From: Trematomus loennbergii
Taxonomy: Eukaryota; Chordata; Actinopteri; Perciformes; Nototheniidae
Length of the DNA stretch: 64,000 nucleotides
Assembly (NCBI GenBank): GCA_012861695.1
Contig: JAAOOA010000264.1
Span: forward strand, 196,001 to 260,000
Direction of reading: 5' to 3'
Translations under genes and position numbers: made by a program
The notes under the pieces: generated by a model
Told to the model about the DNA's origin: nothing
Seen by the model: the letters and a program-made list of their open reading frames with translations, nothing else
The model's database searches: none
Shown: in pieces, positions 44,501-52,339 of the stretch
Layout: every line of letters starts with the position of its first letter
Numbering within the stretch: position 1 is the stretch's first letter

Positions 44501-46631
44501 GCGGCAAGCTTTGGGACAAACTCCCCTCTCTCCGGCAGAAACAGGAAATGCCGTAACTGTATGTGACAACGGTTTCAAATCAGCATCTCTTAGACAAAAA
44601 ATGTAAATTAATAACTCAAATAAAACTCCAAACATCTTTAATTGTGTTACTTTTTTGTAAAGCTCTTTTAGTTTTAAACCTGATGTTTATAAGCTTCTTA
44701 GTATTTGCAACAGTCTGTAAATATACACAACTTTATAATAAAATGCACACATTTACCTTTTTCTAGACTAAACACAGGTATGATCCTAAATTTAAAAAAT
44801 ATGAGGTTATCATGAGGTTGTTAACATCGCAATTTATCAGTGGATGTTTGCTGGAACTACTTTTTAACAGCGTGTTTCATGACGGACACACACAGCGTGA
44901 CTCCGGTCAGGTAGAGACCAGTCTCAAGTCAGCACCGATGCAGACTCGCTGTTTGAGGGCTTGATAGCCCACTCCCCCTCCACACCTCTCCACACTCGTT
45001 GGTTTGGAACAGCACTTAAATGTGGCGGACCCTCCGCGCGAACGCGCAAACGGAGGGGTAGTGTGTAGGGGTAGGGTGTAGGGGGCGGTTTGGGATTGGG
45101 CCTTAGTGATGGGAATTATGGCTCTTTGAAGGGAGCCGGATCTTATGGCTCCGTTCCTTTCAAAGAGCCGTTCAAAAGAGCCGTTTTTTTTAAAGGGGGC
45201 GGGGTTACTAGGTTTATCTGCGAAATAATCACCAGGATAATGATTGACTGTATTGCCAGACCTAATGTCAATAATCTGCATTGTAAACATGACACAAGGT
45301 GGCGCCATATCCATGTCATTCATGTCAGTGAATGTACTTTGAATTTACCCTCTGTATGTGTTAAGTAAATAAAGTTGTCTTGCCTTGAATGAAATTCACG
45401 CAACTCTTAATATTAGATACTGTGTTTTTAAGTGGCGATGGAGATTATTTGTTGATCCTGCTTTAAAGGATATTTTGCCTTTACAAATGGTGCGCTTTAT
45501 CACTGCCTGGGTTTTGGTTGAAGTGAATCCAAATGCTGCTGCGTTTTCGCGTTTGGCTCATTTTCCATCCGAAAAACACGTTGTCTACCTGTCCTGTACC
45601 ACTTGTTATGACTTCTCTCTCTGAGTAGGGGCGGGTCTTCACAGAATACGTTTGGGGAACAAAATCAAGCTTTGAAAAGGCGAGTGGATGTTGGAAGGCA
45701 GTGAGTGTGGACCAACGATTGAACAATAACAAGAACGGCTCTCACCAAGTAGGACTCGCTTCCCCTCGTTCGTACCAAAGAGCCGTTCAAAAGAATCGGC
45801 TCGTTCGCGACCGACACATCACTAGTGCCACTCCTAGTTAAGGAGCTTAATGCAACACACCTGGGAAGGCACACTCTCAGCAGAGAAGCAAACAATTCAC
45901 TGGGAGAGGAGAAAGACTCAAGGATTCAACCGAAGACGCTGCTGGTGATATTTTGTAAATGTATTTTTCTGTTGGAACCATGTTTTATTAAGATGAATTA
46001 TTATTTCTAGTTTATGAAGTTAAGCTAAAACATAAGATGCTGGATTATAATTTACTTTGTTGAGATGCAATTATTTTTGTTTAAGTGTTAAGTTTAATTA
46101 TAACTTGAGATGAAGTGAATGAAAGTATGTTTTGTGTTTAAGGTTTTCAACCTGAATGAGCATCAGAAGGCTATCAAGAGGCTAAAGGAAGCAGAGATAA
46201 TTCTGCAATAACTTGAAATAAAGAGGAGAATGATGCAAATCTGAGTTGTCCCATGTGTCCTTTTGGAGGGAATCGGGCCGTTTTCAAGTTTGGGCAGAAG
46301 TCAATCATTAAGACCAGATCATAACTTGACAGTTACAAATATTCTTCATTTGCAGTATTTTATTTTAAAAGTGTTCAGAAAGACTGCATCAATGATGCTA
46401 ATATATATATATATATATATATATGAATGAATAAAATTACACTGAATACACTGAGCACTTTACCTGTTGAGTTGTGTTCTCCTTCAGCCTGGAGTCCTGA
46501 GGAGAAATCAGAAGATAAGGTAAACAGAGTTTTCTATCATCTCAGGAACACGTCAGTGAACTCACTCTGGAGTCATTTCACCAGTTTACTAAAGCTGAGA
46601 ATAACACGTTCATACAGAGAAGTCACATATT

Positions 46632-46670
<39 letters not shown>

Positions 46671-46693
46671 TATATGAATATGTATATAATATC

Positions 46694-46734
<41 letters not shown>

Positions 46735-49260
46735 TATTTGTATTAACTTCAACCAAAGTCAATTTAAATAACTGGCAAAATGGGTTAACTGCCATGGATG
46801 TGGTGTTTGATATAGTTTACGTTCAATTTAAACTATTTTAGGCAGAAAAACGTCTATTGACTACACGCTTTTTAATAATTTACTATTTAGAAAGGTTTTT
46901 GTGAGAAATCATTTCAAAAGTAAACTTTTTTTTTCCTTTTGTATTTAAATTTGAAATGTTTGCACCAAACATTATTAATTTATACATTTTTATCAATTGT
47001 TTAAAATTATGAATCCATTTATTTTATTGTATTTCCTTGAGGCTGGGGAAGATATCCAGCATGTAGTTCAACATGCAAATGTTCCAATCAGGGTTCATAC
47101 ACTTTTTCACCAATGCTTCTCCATGACTTCTCCATGACCTATACCTCATTTTCCATGACCAAAAACATGACTCTGTCTCAGCGGTTCCACTGAAAATGGT
47201 TTATTTTAACATGGAACAGGAAAATAGGGTCTGAAACATGTTGTCCCTTTCTAAAACAAATCCAATAATAGGCTTACTAGCTTCTACAGGCTAAAGCAAC
47301 TAAAATCTCTCACCAGCAAAATACCTCGTCAGTTAAATGCCATTTTACGTTTCATTACTATACAGTATTTATTATCATTATAGTATTACTATTTTGGCGA
47401 TTAGATAAAATATAAATTATATTTGATGCAATTTAGTCACATTTCCATGACTTTTCCAAAACTTTGGGGAAAATATTGTTTTCCAGGGCCTGGAATTAGC
47501 ATTTTGAATTTCCATGACTTTTCCAGGTTTTTAATGACCGTAAGAACCCTGTCTAATACAAGTAAGTATAAGTATAATGGAAAAGTAAACAAAAAAAGTT
47601 TCATAGGAGGATGTGGAATTATTTTCTCTCACCGTACACAATCAAACAATCTATAATTTAGCTCTGGCCTTCACTCACAAAAAAACATTTAGTTGAATTG
47701 GACACATTTTTCGAAGCTCTGACATGCAATGACTGGACTGGTGGAAGAATCAGAGAGGAATGAACTAGGAGCAGAGAAATAATCATATTTTAAAAGACAG
47801 CAGTCCCATAAGAGGCCAACAAGAATCACAAGGGTGTGTCACTTTGCTGAAGGATAGACCAGCTGTCCAGGCCAGACTCTAAAGACTTTGCATGGTGTAA
47901 AATGCTGCTGCTGCAGTACTAGTGCTGATATCATGTCTACATCCTCTTAAAATACTCTGTCCAACAATATAAGTCTCATGAAGAAAGGTGTTTTTAACGC
48001 TTATTCAAAAATAGTAGAGAAACATGCATTCTAGTACTCAGGAGGGGACTTTGACAGAGGATTACTAAAAAAAAAAGTAATTTTATTGTTGGTAGCAGTC
48101 AAAATAATACCGAGTCCAACAGTGTCAGTTTTATTAAGAACTTGTGGTAAAAAAAAATGAAGAGCAGCTGATTTGAAAAAACAATGTGGAGAGACGGCTG
48201 AGTGACCGCAGTGCAGAATCGCTGTATAGTTTAAATCTCCTAACAATGTTGTCCATTTTAGACAGAGACTTATTATATTTACATTACAGTCCTTAATAAC
48301 ATTCATTTTCTGGGCTCATGTGTGTCTTGGCCGTTTTCGTTGTGATCGCTAAATTCACCTCGTTTCCCCTCGTTTATAATATATCAACGTTCCAAGCAAA
48401 CGAGTGCTTTTTTTTGAAATCACTTCCGCGAGTTTTCGCGGCCCCCCCCCTCCCCCCTCCCCTCTCCCCTCACTCCAATGACCATTAGACCATTTTGTAA
48501 GGTAAAAAACAAAAAGCAAAAACGCCTCGCAGACACTCTTCCGTGTACTTGTTTAATAAAGAAAAAACATGGTCCGTAGATACACGGATTAATCTCCCTC
48601 CGTCATGTTGATTTGAATCAGAAGTTCTGACATGAGCCCGCCCCGCTCGACCTTCTGAGCCATCACAGCGCGATAATGACCTGCCTTCCAAACCATACTC
48701 CTTCCGTTTCCACTATACTTTCTCTCACACATACATGTATTATTCTCTTGCATACATATAATGTCTTCATACATGCATATATTTATTTATAATATTAAAT
48801 GTAAACATTGAATGAATGTGCATGAGAGCAAATGTATAAATATGAGCATTAAAAATATATGAATATGAGAACAAAATGTAAAATGTGTGAGTGAAAACTT
48901 ATAAATGTGTGAGTGACAATGTATGAATGTGTGCATTGAAATATGATATGAGAGCAGAATGTATGAATGTGTGAGTGTAAATATATACGTGTGTGAGAGT
49001 GAAATGTATGTAAAAGGAGAATATACGTGTAAGAGTGAAAATATATGTATGTAAAAGGAGAATATACGTGTAAGAGTGAAAATATATGTATGTAAAAGGA
49101 GAATGTATGTGCGTGAGAGGACCAGTATGAATTACGGCCTGTACGGCCCCTCATACTTATTCACTTTAGCCAGCTAGCTTAGCCTAGCACCGGCACAGCA
49201 TTTATTTAATGATTTATTTAGAGCCATTCACCAATTGGGGAGTTTTCAGTGAGCAGAGCT

Positions 49261-49297
<37 letters not shown>

Positions 49298-49503
49298 CAC
49301 ACTCACACTCACAACAAAGTGCAAAGAGTTACCGTGTAGATTTGATAACTTTATAGAAAAAGGACACTTCAAAAAAGTTATGTGTGTGTGTGTGTGTGTG
49401 TGGCGAGAGATCACACACATATTTAAATATAAAATAATAAAGTGTAAAGTGGATTCTTACCCGAGCTCCTCAGCAGAAGCAGCAGCAGCAGCAGCTGATC
49501 CAT
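18350..49503 (-). CDS. Multi-SRCR/Ig type I membrane receptor gene (CD163/DMBT1-like scavenger receptor group)
   Basis: Assembled from phase-compatible exons. Signal peptide 49461-49503; linker 40750-40782 (or 46464-46496); SRCR 34222-34518, 27587-27895, 26519-26811, 24182-24491, 22478-22768; Ig 20395-20711; transmembrane 18583-18674; tail near 18350-18440. All extracellular exons are phase 1-1, so domains can be skipped or duplicated without frame change. SRCR exons alternate between a 6-Cys type ([13 protein letters not shown]) and an 8-Cys type (CRQLGCG...[13 protein letters not shown]). Known: SRCR receptors bind microbial and modified-self ligands on leukocytes or epithelia. The ligand here is unknown. 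Several exons hold 1-base indels, and more exons may be hidden in the large introns. Confidence 0.75.
18372..18519. repeat. 74-bp tandem duplication spanning a tail-exon acceptor
   Basis: Copies 18372-18445 and 18446-18519 differ at a few positions. Each contains (minus strand) CATGTCTCTGCAG or CATGCCTCTGCAG followed by GGAGGACATGGAGCTGCAGG, so the putative acceptor and exon start are doubled. Confidence 0.8.
18583..18674 (-). CDS. SRCR receptor transmembrane exon
   Basis: Reads D-P-P-P-L-I-L-R then [20 protein letters not shown] and V-C-K. One hydrophobic helix of about 20 residues flanked by Arg and Lys, the type I stop-transfer pattern. Acceptor CCTCAG and donor AAG|GTAGGC. Starts in phase 1, matching the Ig exon end. 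Confidence 0.8.
18778..20390. repeat. AGGTGAGAGACAGAC minisatellite with copies of the Ig-exon donor
   Basis: About 1.6 kb of 13-18 bp units. About ten times a longer segment appears, CTGAGCTTACCTGAGACAGT followed by GACAGACAG. This is the reverse complement of the Ig exon's last bases plus its GTAAGCTCAG donor. Long ORFs on both strands (CLSLTCLS type) are artefacts of the repeat. Confidence 0.9.
20395..20711 (-). CDS. SRCR receptor Ig-like domain exon
   Basis: Reads [12 protein letters not shown], then [20 protein letters not shown] (first Cys), NHSAHFLFP, and after restoring one C in a six-C run [11 protein letters not shown] (second Cys in YxC) and SRLLSVTVS. About 105 residues, the size of an I/V-type Ig domain. 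Acceptor TCTACAG and donor CTCAG|GTAAGC. N-glycosylation sequons NIS, NYT, NHS, NYS and NFS are visible. 317 bp observed; 318 would restore phase 1-1. Confidence 0.8.
20715..22440. repeat. AGGTGAGAGACAGAC minisatellite, second block
   Basis: Continues the array on the 5' side of the Ig exon, with variants GAGAGAGACAGGTGAGA and GACAGACAGACAGACA. Two donor-containing copies (near 22062 and 22155) lie upstream of the Ig exon, where no Ig exon precedes them. Confidence 0.9.
22478..22768 (-). CDS. SRCR exon A3 (6-Cys type)
   Basis: 97 codons, phase 1-1, no indel. [62 protein letters not shown]. Six cysteines, as in group A SRCR domains. Acceptor GTTCAG and donor CTCAG|GTAAGC. Confidence 0.88.
22811..23098. 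mobile_element. 288-bp element with perfect 31-bp terminal inverted repeats
   Basis: Arms 22811-22841 and 23068-23098 are exact reverse complements (ACAGAGAGGGGAAGCCCCGC...). No ORF. MITE-like. A target duplication is not clear (possibly CA). Lies in an SRCR-gene intron. Confidence 0.8.
23124..24163 (+). mobile_element. hAT-type element with BED-finger fragment
   Basis: Perfect 12-bp terminal inverted repeats (TAGGGATGGGTA ... TACCCATCCCTA) and a perfect 8-bp target duplication CTCACAGC at 23116-23123 and 24164-24171. 1,040 bp, internally deleted. It retains the first exon of a transposase. The paralogous site at about 27563 is empty, so insertion followed the local duplication. Confidence 0.9.
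23459..23692 (+). pseudogene. hAT transposase N-terminal BED zinc finger fragment
   Basis: [39 protein letters not shown]: the BED pattern W/F, C-x2-C, then His residues after NTSNLxKHL, as in ZBED/hAT proteins. The catalytic domain is absent, so it cannot be an active transposase. Confidence 0.75.
24182..24491 (-). CDS. SRCR exon B2 (8-Cys type)
   Basis: [16 protein letters not shown], then after one extra [54 protein letters not shown]. Eight cysteines as in group B. 310 bp; its duplicate B1 is 309 bp, showing one extra base here near 24436. Acceptor CTGCAG and donor CTCAG|GTAGAG. Confidence 0.82.
25081..26150 (+). repeat. 38-bp minisatellite (GACGGCCCCTGCTGTGAGGA)
   Basis: About 28 units with GCT/GTT variation at one position (ATGGCTCTGG or ATGGTTCTGG) and a few 1-base deletions. 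Same array as 28497-29576 and 33663-33875. Confidence 0.92.
26414..26512 (+). repeat. ATGATGTCACTG 15-bp repeat beside an SRCR donor
   Basis: Seven GATGATGTCACTGAT units directly next to the A2 exon donor; five at 34140-34215 beside A1. A3 has only a single related unit at 22451-22470. Confidence 0.8.
26519..26811 (-). CDS. SRCR exon A2 (6-Cys type)
   Basis: [60 protein letters not shown]. 293 bp; one C is missing near GGAGAC(C)AGTGGAGG compared with A1, shifting the frame. Acceptor TCTCCAG and donor CTCAG|GTAAGC. Confidence 0.82.
26932..27353. mobile_element. hAT-like MITE (CAGTGGTGGAAGTAA type)
   Basis: Starts CAGTGGTGGAAGTAATAAAG with ACTCAAGTACTGTAAGTACA, a signature of a very common fish non-autonomous element. 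Ends TTTCTACACTG. No clear 8-bp target duplication. Copied with its flanks at 34639-35062. Confidence 0.6.
27587..27895 (-). CDS. SRCR exon B1 (8-Cys type)
   Basis: Paralogue of B2 with about 97-98% identity. 309 bp, phase 1-1, but several compensating indels change the CRQLGCG core to GGCGTGGGGC, which loses one cysteine in the literal reading. Probably consensus errors. Splice sites intact. Confidence 0.8.
28497..29576 (+). repeat. 38-bp minisatellite, duplicate array
   Basis: Same 38-bp unit as 25081-26150, about 28 copies, interrupted at its right end by the LINE at 29577. It resumes at 33663. Confidence 0.92.
30127..31028 (-). pseudogene. LINE reverse transcriptase (minus-strand copy)
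   Basis: Two adjoining ORFs (31028-30435 and 30435-30127). Motifs: [15 protein letters not shown] (palm, first Asp), [19 protein letters not shown] (catalytic Asp pair), LLLNVEKTK and the thumb [10 protein letters not shown]. The frame changes near 30435 and no full-length ORF remains. Confidence 0.85.
31585..31974 (-). pseudogene. LINE endonuclease C-terminal part and linker
   Basis: Contains SDHCVVATI, the Ser-Asp-His motif of AP-type endonucleases, then the linker [20 protein letters not shown] before the RT. Out of frame with its N-terminal half at 33077-32190. Confidence 0.75.
32190..33077 (-). CDS. LINE ORF: hydrophobic N-terminus, 2A-like motif, endonuclease N-terminus
   Basis: Likely start [14 protein letters not shown] (residue 31). 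A second hydrophobic run [12 protein letters not shown] is followed by NVQLNPGP (residues 149-156; DNA 32610-32639), a 2A-like ribosome-skipping motif with Asn and Gln where DxE is usual. Then [14 protein letters not shown] and [10 protein letters not shown] (endonuclease Asn and Glu sites) and [11 protein letters not shown]. Known: 2A-like sequences occur at the N-terminus of some CR1/L2-group LINEs. Skipping activity is unproven here. Confidence 0.8.
   Translation of the reverse strand: MHRGHRGETGAPPRFGPACAPIRMLCWSGKMAPIVILLCLLAILDNEKFSRHPEKSTGFRSVLPPAVDIPCKGSDVLHKQLLVALSQTFSSTNVCLSHLPAMMVLQDCFLSSNLTFAEFAGDFKADDNVCVSVKRKRCLFFLLLLLSGNVQLNPGPPSSSSSQIATPADFISRSGLGLIHLNVRSLLPKLDFVRIWASSTDADIIVLSETWLDKSILASDIYLNGYSVYRTDRPKKGGGVAIYVKNKFSVTTLISKSVSKQFEFLALNIEVAKGQQVMVVGVTDPPQLSRTPCLH
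33000..33385 (-). repeat. LINE 5' UTR monomers
   Basis: Three to four GC-rich ~75-100 bp units with CGCGGAGAGACCGGAGCGCC, matching 35795-36075 in the other copy. Probably the element's promoter region. Confidence 0.75.
33663..33875 (+). repeat. 38-bp minisatellite, remainder beyond the LINE
   Basis: Five to six 38-bp units continuing the array cut by the LINE, followed by the same unique sequence as after 26150. Confidence 0.9.
34222..34518 (-). CDS. SRCR exon A1 (6-Cys type)
   Basis: 99 codons, phase 1-1, no indel. [72 protein letters not shown]. Best-preserved copy of the type. Acceptor TCTCCAG and donor CTCAG|GTAAGC. Confidence 0.88.
34639..35062. mobile_element. hAT-like MITE, duplicated copy
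   Basis: Nearly identical to 26932-27353, carried along by the ~3.4-kb tandem duplication of the SRCR-B/minisatellite/SRCR-A block. Confidence 0.6.
35266..35766. other. Unassigned sequence between the duplication end and the LINE
   Basis: Similarity to 27553 ends at about 35270. The following 500 bp has no exon or repeat I recognise. Confidence 0.4.
35795..36075 (+). repeat. LINE 5' UTR monomers, second copy
   Basis: GAGGAGG unit starts at 35795, 35887 and 35988 (92 and 101 bp), each with CGCGGAGAGACCGGAGCGCC. Confidence 0.8.
35997..36781 (+). pseudogene. LINE N-terminal region, 2A-like motif and endonuclease start (second copy)
   Basis: ORF 35997-36539 carries the hydrophobic N-terminus and [10 protein letters not shown] at 36435-36464. 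A frame change at about 36520 leads to the endonuclease motifs [10 protein letters not shown] and LSETWLD in ORF 36521-36781. Confidence 0.78.
37099..37554 (+). pseudogene. LINE endonuclease C-terminus and linker (second copy)
   Basis: SDHCVVATI and [17 protein letters not shown] as in the minus copy, followed by [20 protein letters not shown]. Confidence 0.75.
38075..38791 (+). pseudogene. LINE reverse transcriptase (second copy)
   Basis: Longest RT ORF of the two copies. [44 protein letters not shown] and [10 protein letters not shown]. Compared with the minus copy, T-V-M is missing after FYADD (FYADDVYC). The C-terminal region continues out of frame to 39339. Confidence 0.85.
39070..39339 (+). 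pseudogene. LINE RT C-terminal tail (second copy)
   Basis: [35 protein letters not shown] and LNVFKARLD, the usual end of this LINE polyprotein. Confidence 0.7.
39545..40528 (+). repeat. 39-bp minisatellite (GATGATCTGATGGAGAACCC)
   Basis: About 25 units of 39 bp (13 codons), in an SRCR-gene intron. Long ORFs on both strands ([13 protein letters not shown] and [13 protein letters not shown]) only reflect the period. Confidence 0.92.
40750..40782 (-). CDS. SRCR receptor linker mini-exon
   Basis: 33 bp, phase 1-1. Joined to the signal exon it completes [13 protein letters not shown], the expected end of a fish SRCR signal peptide and start of the mature protein. Acceptor CTCCTCAG, donor ACAG|GTAAAG. 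Confidence 0.7.
41037..41349 (+). repeat. 83-bp tandem repeat
   Basis: GATGCTGCCAGTTCCCACC starts at 41037, 41120, 41203 and 41286. Four copies, one base different in the last (CTTCTGC for CGTCTGC). Confidence 0.9.
41456..41960 (+). repeat. (GT)n and degenerate TGTGTTTGTGTGAG-rich tract
   Basis: Pure GT to 41531, then about 430 bp of GTGTGT with ATGCATG and TTTGTG interruptions. Confidence 0.85.
42078..42790 (+). mobile_element. Unclassified element, inverted partner of 48038-49150
   Basis: Sequence from ATGAGGGGCCGTACAGGCCG to GTCAAAGTCCCCTCCTGAG is found in reverse complement at 48038-49150. It lacks an internal ~365-bp piece present in the partner. CACACATTCATACATT-rich start. No transposase domain seen. 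Confidence 0.65.
42791..44373. other. AT-rich intronic region without recognised gene
   Basis: Contains a ~75-bp imperfect duplication (42685-42760 and 42858-42930, GTTGGACTCAGTA ... TTTTACTGTGTA), and scattered GGCCTAAC motifs at 43590-43650. No exon supported. Confidence 0.45.
44384..45102. mobile_element. PIF/Harbinger-like non-autonomous element nested in a hAT
   Basis: Terminal inverted repeats GGCCCAATCCCAAACC ... GGTTTGGGATTGGGCC and a 3-bp TTA duplication at 44381-44383 and 45103-45105, as expected for the superfamily (TWA). 719 bp, no transposase. It sits at the extreme left end of the hAT element that follows. Confidence 0.8.
45104..45824. mobile_element. hAT-like non-autonomous element
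   Basis: Ends TAGTGATGGG ... CACATCACTA, with many GGCTCTTTGAA/GAGCCGTTCAA subterminal motifs on both sides. The 8-bp target duplication GTGCCACT is at 44374-44381 and 45825-45832, that is, outside the nested Harbinger-like element. Confidence 0.85.
46399..46735. repeat. (AT)n tracts bracketing the duplicated linker-exon segment
   Basis: (AT)n at 46399-46424 and an (AT)n-rich tract at 46634-46735, with the 190-bp copy of the 40.73-40.92 kb segment between them. Confidence 0.8.
46464..46496 (-). CDS. Second copy of the SRCR linker mini-exon
   Basis: Identical 33-bp exon with identical splice sites, inside a ~190-bp duplicate (46445-46634) of 40731-40920. Phase 1-1, so it could be used instead of, or together with, the first copy. 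Could equally be silent. Confidence 0.5.
47089..47551. mobile_element. hAT-like MITE (CAGGGTTC termini)
   Basis: Starts CAGGGTTCATACACTTTTTC and ends AATGACCGTAAGAACCCTG, with CCATGACTTTTCCA motifs inside, a form common in fish genomes. No target duplication found. Confidence 0.6.
48038..49150 (-). mobile_element. Unclassified element, longer inverted partner of 42078-42790
   Basis: Reverse complement of the 42-kb copy plus ~365 bp at 48480-48845, including a C-rich run at 48442-48470. The 92-aa ORF shared by both copies ([18 protein letters not shown]) has no known domain. Confidence 0.65.
49262..49405. repeat. (CA)n, (TCACAC)n and (GT)n tracts
   Basis: CA then TCACAC repeats at 49264-49318, and GT at 49381-49403, in the first intron of the SRCR gene near its first exon. 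Confidence 0.85.
49461..49503 (-). CDS. SRCR receptor signal-peptide exon
   Basis: ATG at 49503 on the minus strand gives [15 protein letters not shown], ending in phase 1 at a donor TCGG|GTAAGA. Together with the linker exon it forms a classical signal peptide. The first in-frame ATG was chosen; upstream is CAGAGAGACAGAC leader sequence. Confidence 0.7.
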
Positions 49504-49576
49504 GTCTGTCTCTCTGCAGTCTCTACGCTCTGTCCTCGCTGTGTATCAACGTACAGGGAGAGGTGGAGCTTTACTG

Positions 49577-49590
49577 GAATATAATATATT
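49577..49590 (-). promoter_or_regulatory. Possible TATA region of the SRCR gene
   Basis: Minus strand AATATATTATATTCC lies 75-85 bp upstream of the start codon, a plausible TATA position for a short 5' UTR. No other element is certain. Confidence 0.3.
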
Positions 49591-49699
49591 AACATATCTA
49601 TACATTTGATCTTCACATGACGCCTCTCTTCTCCCACACAGTGTTTCCACATGTGAGATGACTGCATACGCCTCAAATGATCCTATGTGGAGGAAATGA

Positions 49700-50239
49700 T
49701 TAAACGTCATTAACGGGAGAACATGTAGACGTAAATGGGCAATACCAAATTACTAACTTTTTCACACACATACAGAATAACTAGAATTGGGTTTGACTGC
49801 TTCATATTTTTAATCAAGCAACTCAAGAACCAAAAACCTGACTGAGCAAAGCACTGAAGGCCAACAGCTGTTGTAATGACCTAAACTCTCAGATTGAGTG
49901 ACAGCACTGATCACACTCTGCATGCTAACAGGCCGTGAGCTAAGCTAACTACATTAATAACTGACCTTTGAGATGATGAAACTAAACACATAAATTAAAC
50001 TGTAGTTGACCTGAGCTTCATTTCTGAGAAACTGATCATGAAGACGCTGATGGATTACAGAGAAACCGTTTCCTGTCTCCATGACGACCAGGGCGCCCTA
50101 TCAGATGAAAACTGTCAGTGTGAGCAACAACTTCTTTAACCCTCGTGAGGCGTTCAGGGTCTGATGATGCCTTCAGGTACTTTATAAACTCACACTCATC
50201 GGCCCGGCTCATTTTTCTGTATAGAATGTTTTCTATGAC

Positions 50240-50290
<51 letters not shown>

Positions 50291-50416
50291 AGAGGAGTTC
50301 AGGTGCACTTGTCAATAAATGTGTGGAAATTGTAGATCCTGGTTATCTTCACTCTGTCCTCCTCCTAGCTGGGCCTGCTGTTAGAGTGTGTGTGGTGTGT
50401 GTGTGTGTGTGTGTGT

Positions 50417-50470
<54 letters not shown>

Positions 50471-50839
50471 GTGTGGTGCCCTCCATCTTGAGGAAACCAG
50501 TCTTTTATGGCCTGATTGGAAAAAAGGCCTTGAAATGATTCTAGAAGAGAGAGAGGCTTTTGTAGACGATGAAGATTTGGAAGTTGAGGATCACATTCCT
50601 GACGAAGAGGATGAGATGTGGAGGTGAACAAAGTGTGAAGCAACCAGGCCAACAGGGACAGCCGTTACTCAGGACATTGAGTTTCAAGTTTAAATGATAT
50701 AATAACTACCTCTTGTTTTTGTTATCAGAACAAGGCCTCCACAACAGCTACATCAACTACAACACAGACTTTGAGAATTTAGACCCAGTTTGAAGGTCTC
50801 TCAAAGAAAAAGTGTATGAGTTGGTGTCCAAGTGGAAGA
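49700..50839. other. Non-coding region with CA/GT microsatellites
   Basis: (CA)n at 50243-50289 and (GT)n at 50383-50470. The acidic ORF after 50470 (DDEDLEVEDHIPDEEDEMW) may be a scrap of a transposase N-terminus, but no domain confirms it. Confidence 0.4.
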
Positions 50840-51328
50840 CCCAGCAGCAATGCCAGCCCAGCCTCACAAAACAACGTGTACTAGCTACGTTGGTCCACAG
50901 GGCAACACGTAGTATGTTCACAAATAACCCTCTCAAGTCGTGACATGGATACAATATGTGTTCCTATTCATTTCTAATGACCAGTGTCCGTGTCACGTGA
51001 TCGCAAAACTTTCCCAGCGTCAGAAAAAAAACCTGACTTATTTTTTGTGGAAAATCCTAAATTGAAGGAGAGTTTGGCGTTAAAATGCTTTTTGATTACA
51101 TTTCTAGTGAGAAGTGTATATTGTACTTTTAGAATCTACGTCCAATGGATGTGTAGGATCCATAGTTTGATAGATATTACTAAGATTATTTGAGCTCCAT
51201 GTTTTTTTTTACTAAATATTGTATCCACGTCTTGAGAGGGTTATTTGTGAATATGCTACGTTTTGCCCGGTGGACCAACGCAGCTATTACACGTTGTTTT
51301 GTGAGACTGGGTTGGCATTGTTGTGGGT
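50840..51328. mobile_element. Foldback element with ~115-bp inverted arms
   Basis: Arm 50840-50957 and arm 51216-51328 are reverse complements at roughly 85-90% identity (ACAAAACAACGTGT, TGGTCCACAGGGCAACACGT, AATAACCCTCTCAAG). About 260 bp lie between. No ORF of note. Confidence 0.75.
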
Positions 51329-51744
51329 GACTCGGGGTCAAATTTGGCCCAATCAAGATTCATCTTTGACTTCAGACGCCCCGCCCCCTTCTTCCACTGT
51401 AACAATACTTTTTTTGCAACATGCACCTGCACTACAAAAGCTCTAAATCTTTCCCAGTATCTGTGTCTAACATCCAGTCAGAGTATGTCTCTCCACCTGA
51501 GAGAAGACACTTCAGAAGTAACACTGCAGTGAGATATCAGGTCTTGTTTTTAGACAATGCATCATCTTGTTCAGTCAAATCATCTTATTTTGAGTCTCAG
51601 ATGAAACACATGTTCTTTTACATATTTATTAGAAAATCACCAACTAACATCAGAACACAGAAAACCTTTGAGCATTTGAGGCTTATATTGAAACACAGCA
51701 CATCCTGATTCTGGTCAAATATAGTTCAACATGAGTTCTCCAGA

Positions 51745-52035
51745 TTATTACCAAGCTCATGTTCACCTGTTCTGTTGGCAGAGGTTTGGACTCATTTCAA
51801 GGACTCTTACCAAGCTCATGTTCACCTGTTCTGTTGGCAGAGGTTTGGACTCATTTCAAGGACTCTTACCAAGCTCATGTTCACCTGTTCTGTTGGCAGA
51901 GGTTTGGACTCATTTCAAGGACTCTTACCAAGCTCATGTTCACCTGTTCTGTTGGCAGAGGTTTGGACTCATTTCAAGGACTCTCACCAAGCTCATATTC
52001 ACCTGTTCTGTTGGCAGAGGTTTGGACTCATTTCA
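51745..52035 (+). repeat. 59-bp tandem repeat
   Basis: Five copies of TTACCAAGCTCATGTTCACC ... GGACTCATTTCAAGGACTC. Unit contains TTCTGTTGGCAGAGG, which resembles a 3' splice site. Confidence 0.92.
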
Positions 52036-52339
52036 AGTTATTATTGTTTAACTTGTTTTTGGAGCAGCATTTTCTCCAGTTTGGTCTCCCATCCCTCTGG
52101 CCCCTTTCTCAAAGAATATGTACACTTTGTAGTGCCGAGAGAAGGGAGTCGGAGGCGGTGCAATGAAGGTGCAAATGGGTACTTTAATGAGCGACAGAAA
52201 TAGACATGTTGTCGGGTCGCAGCCCAGGAAGAGAAGAGAAAGCGAAAGGGAGGGCACGCAGTAAGTACACAGTAGGTACCGTCAACATTTGTGTCCGTGC
52301 GGAACAATACCCCCAACCTGTAGTTCCTTGATTGAATTA

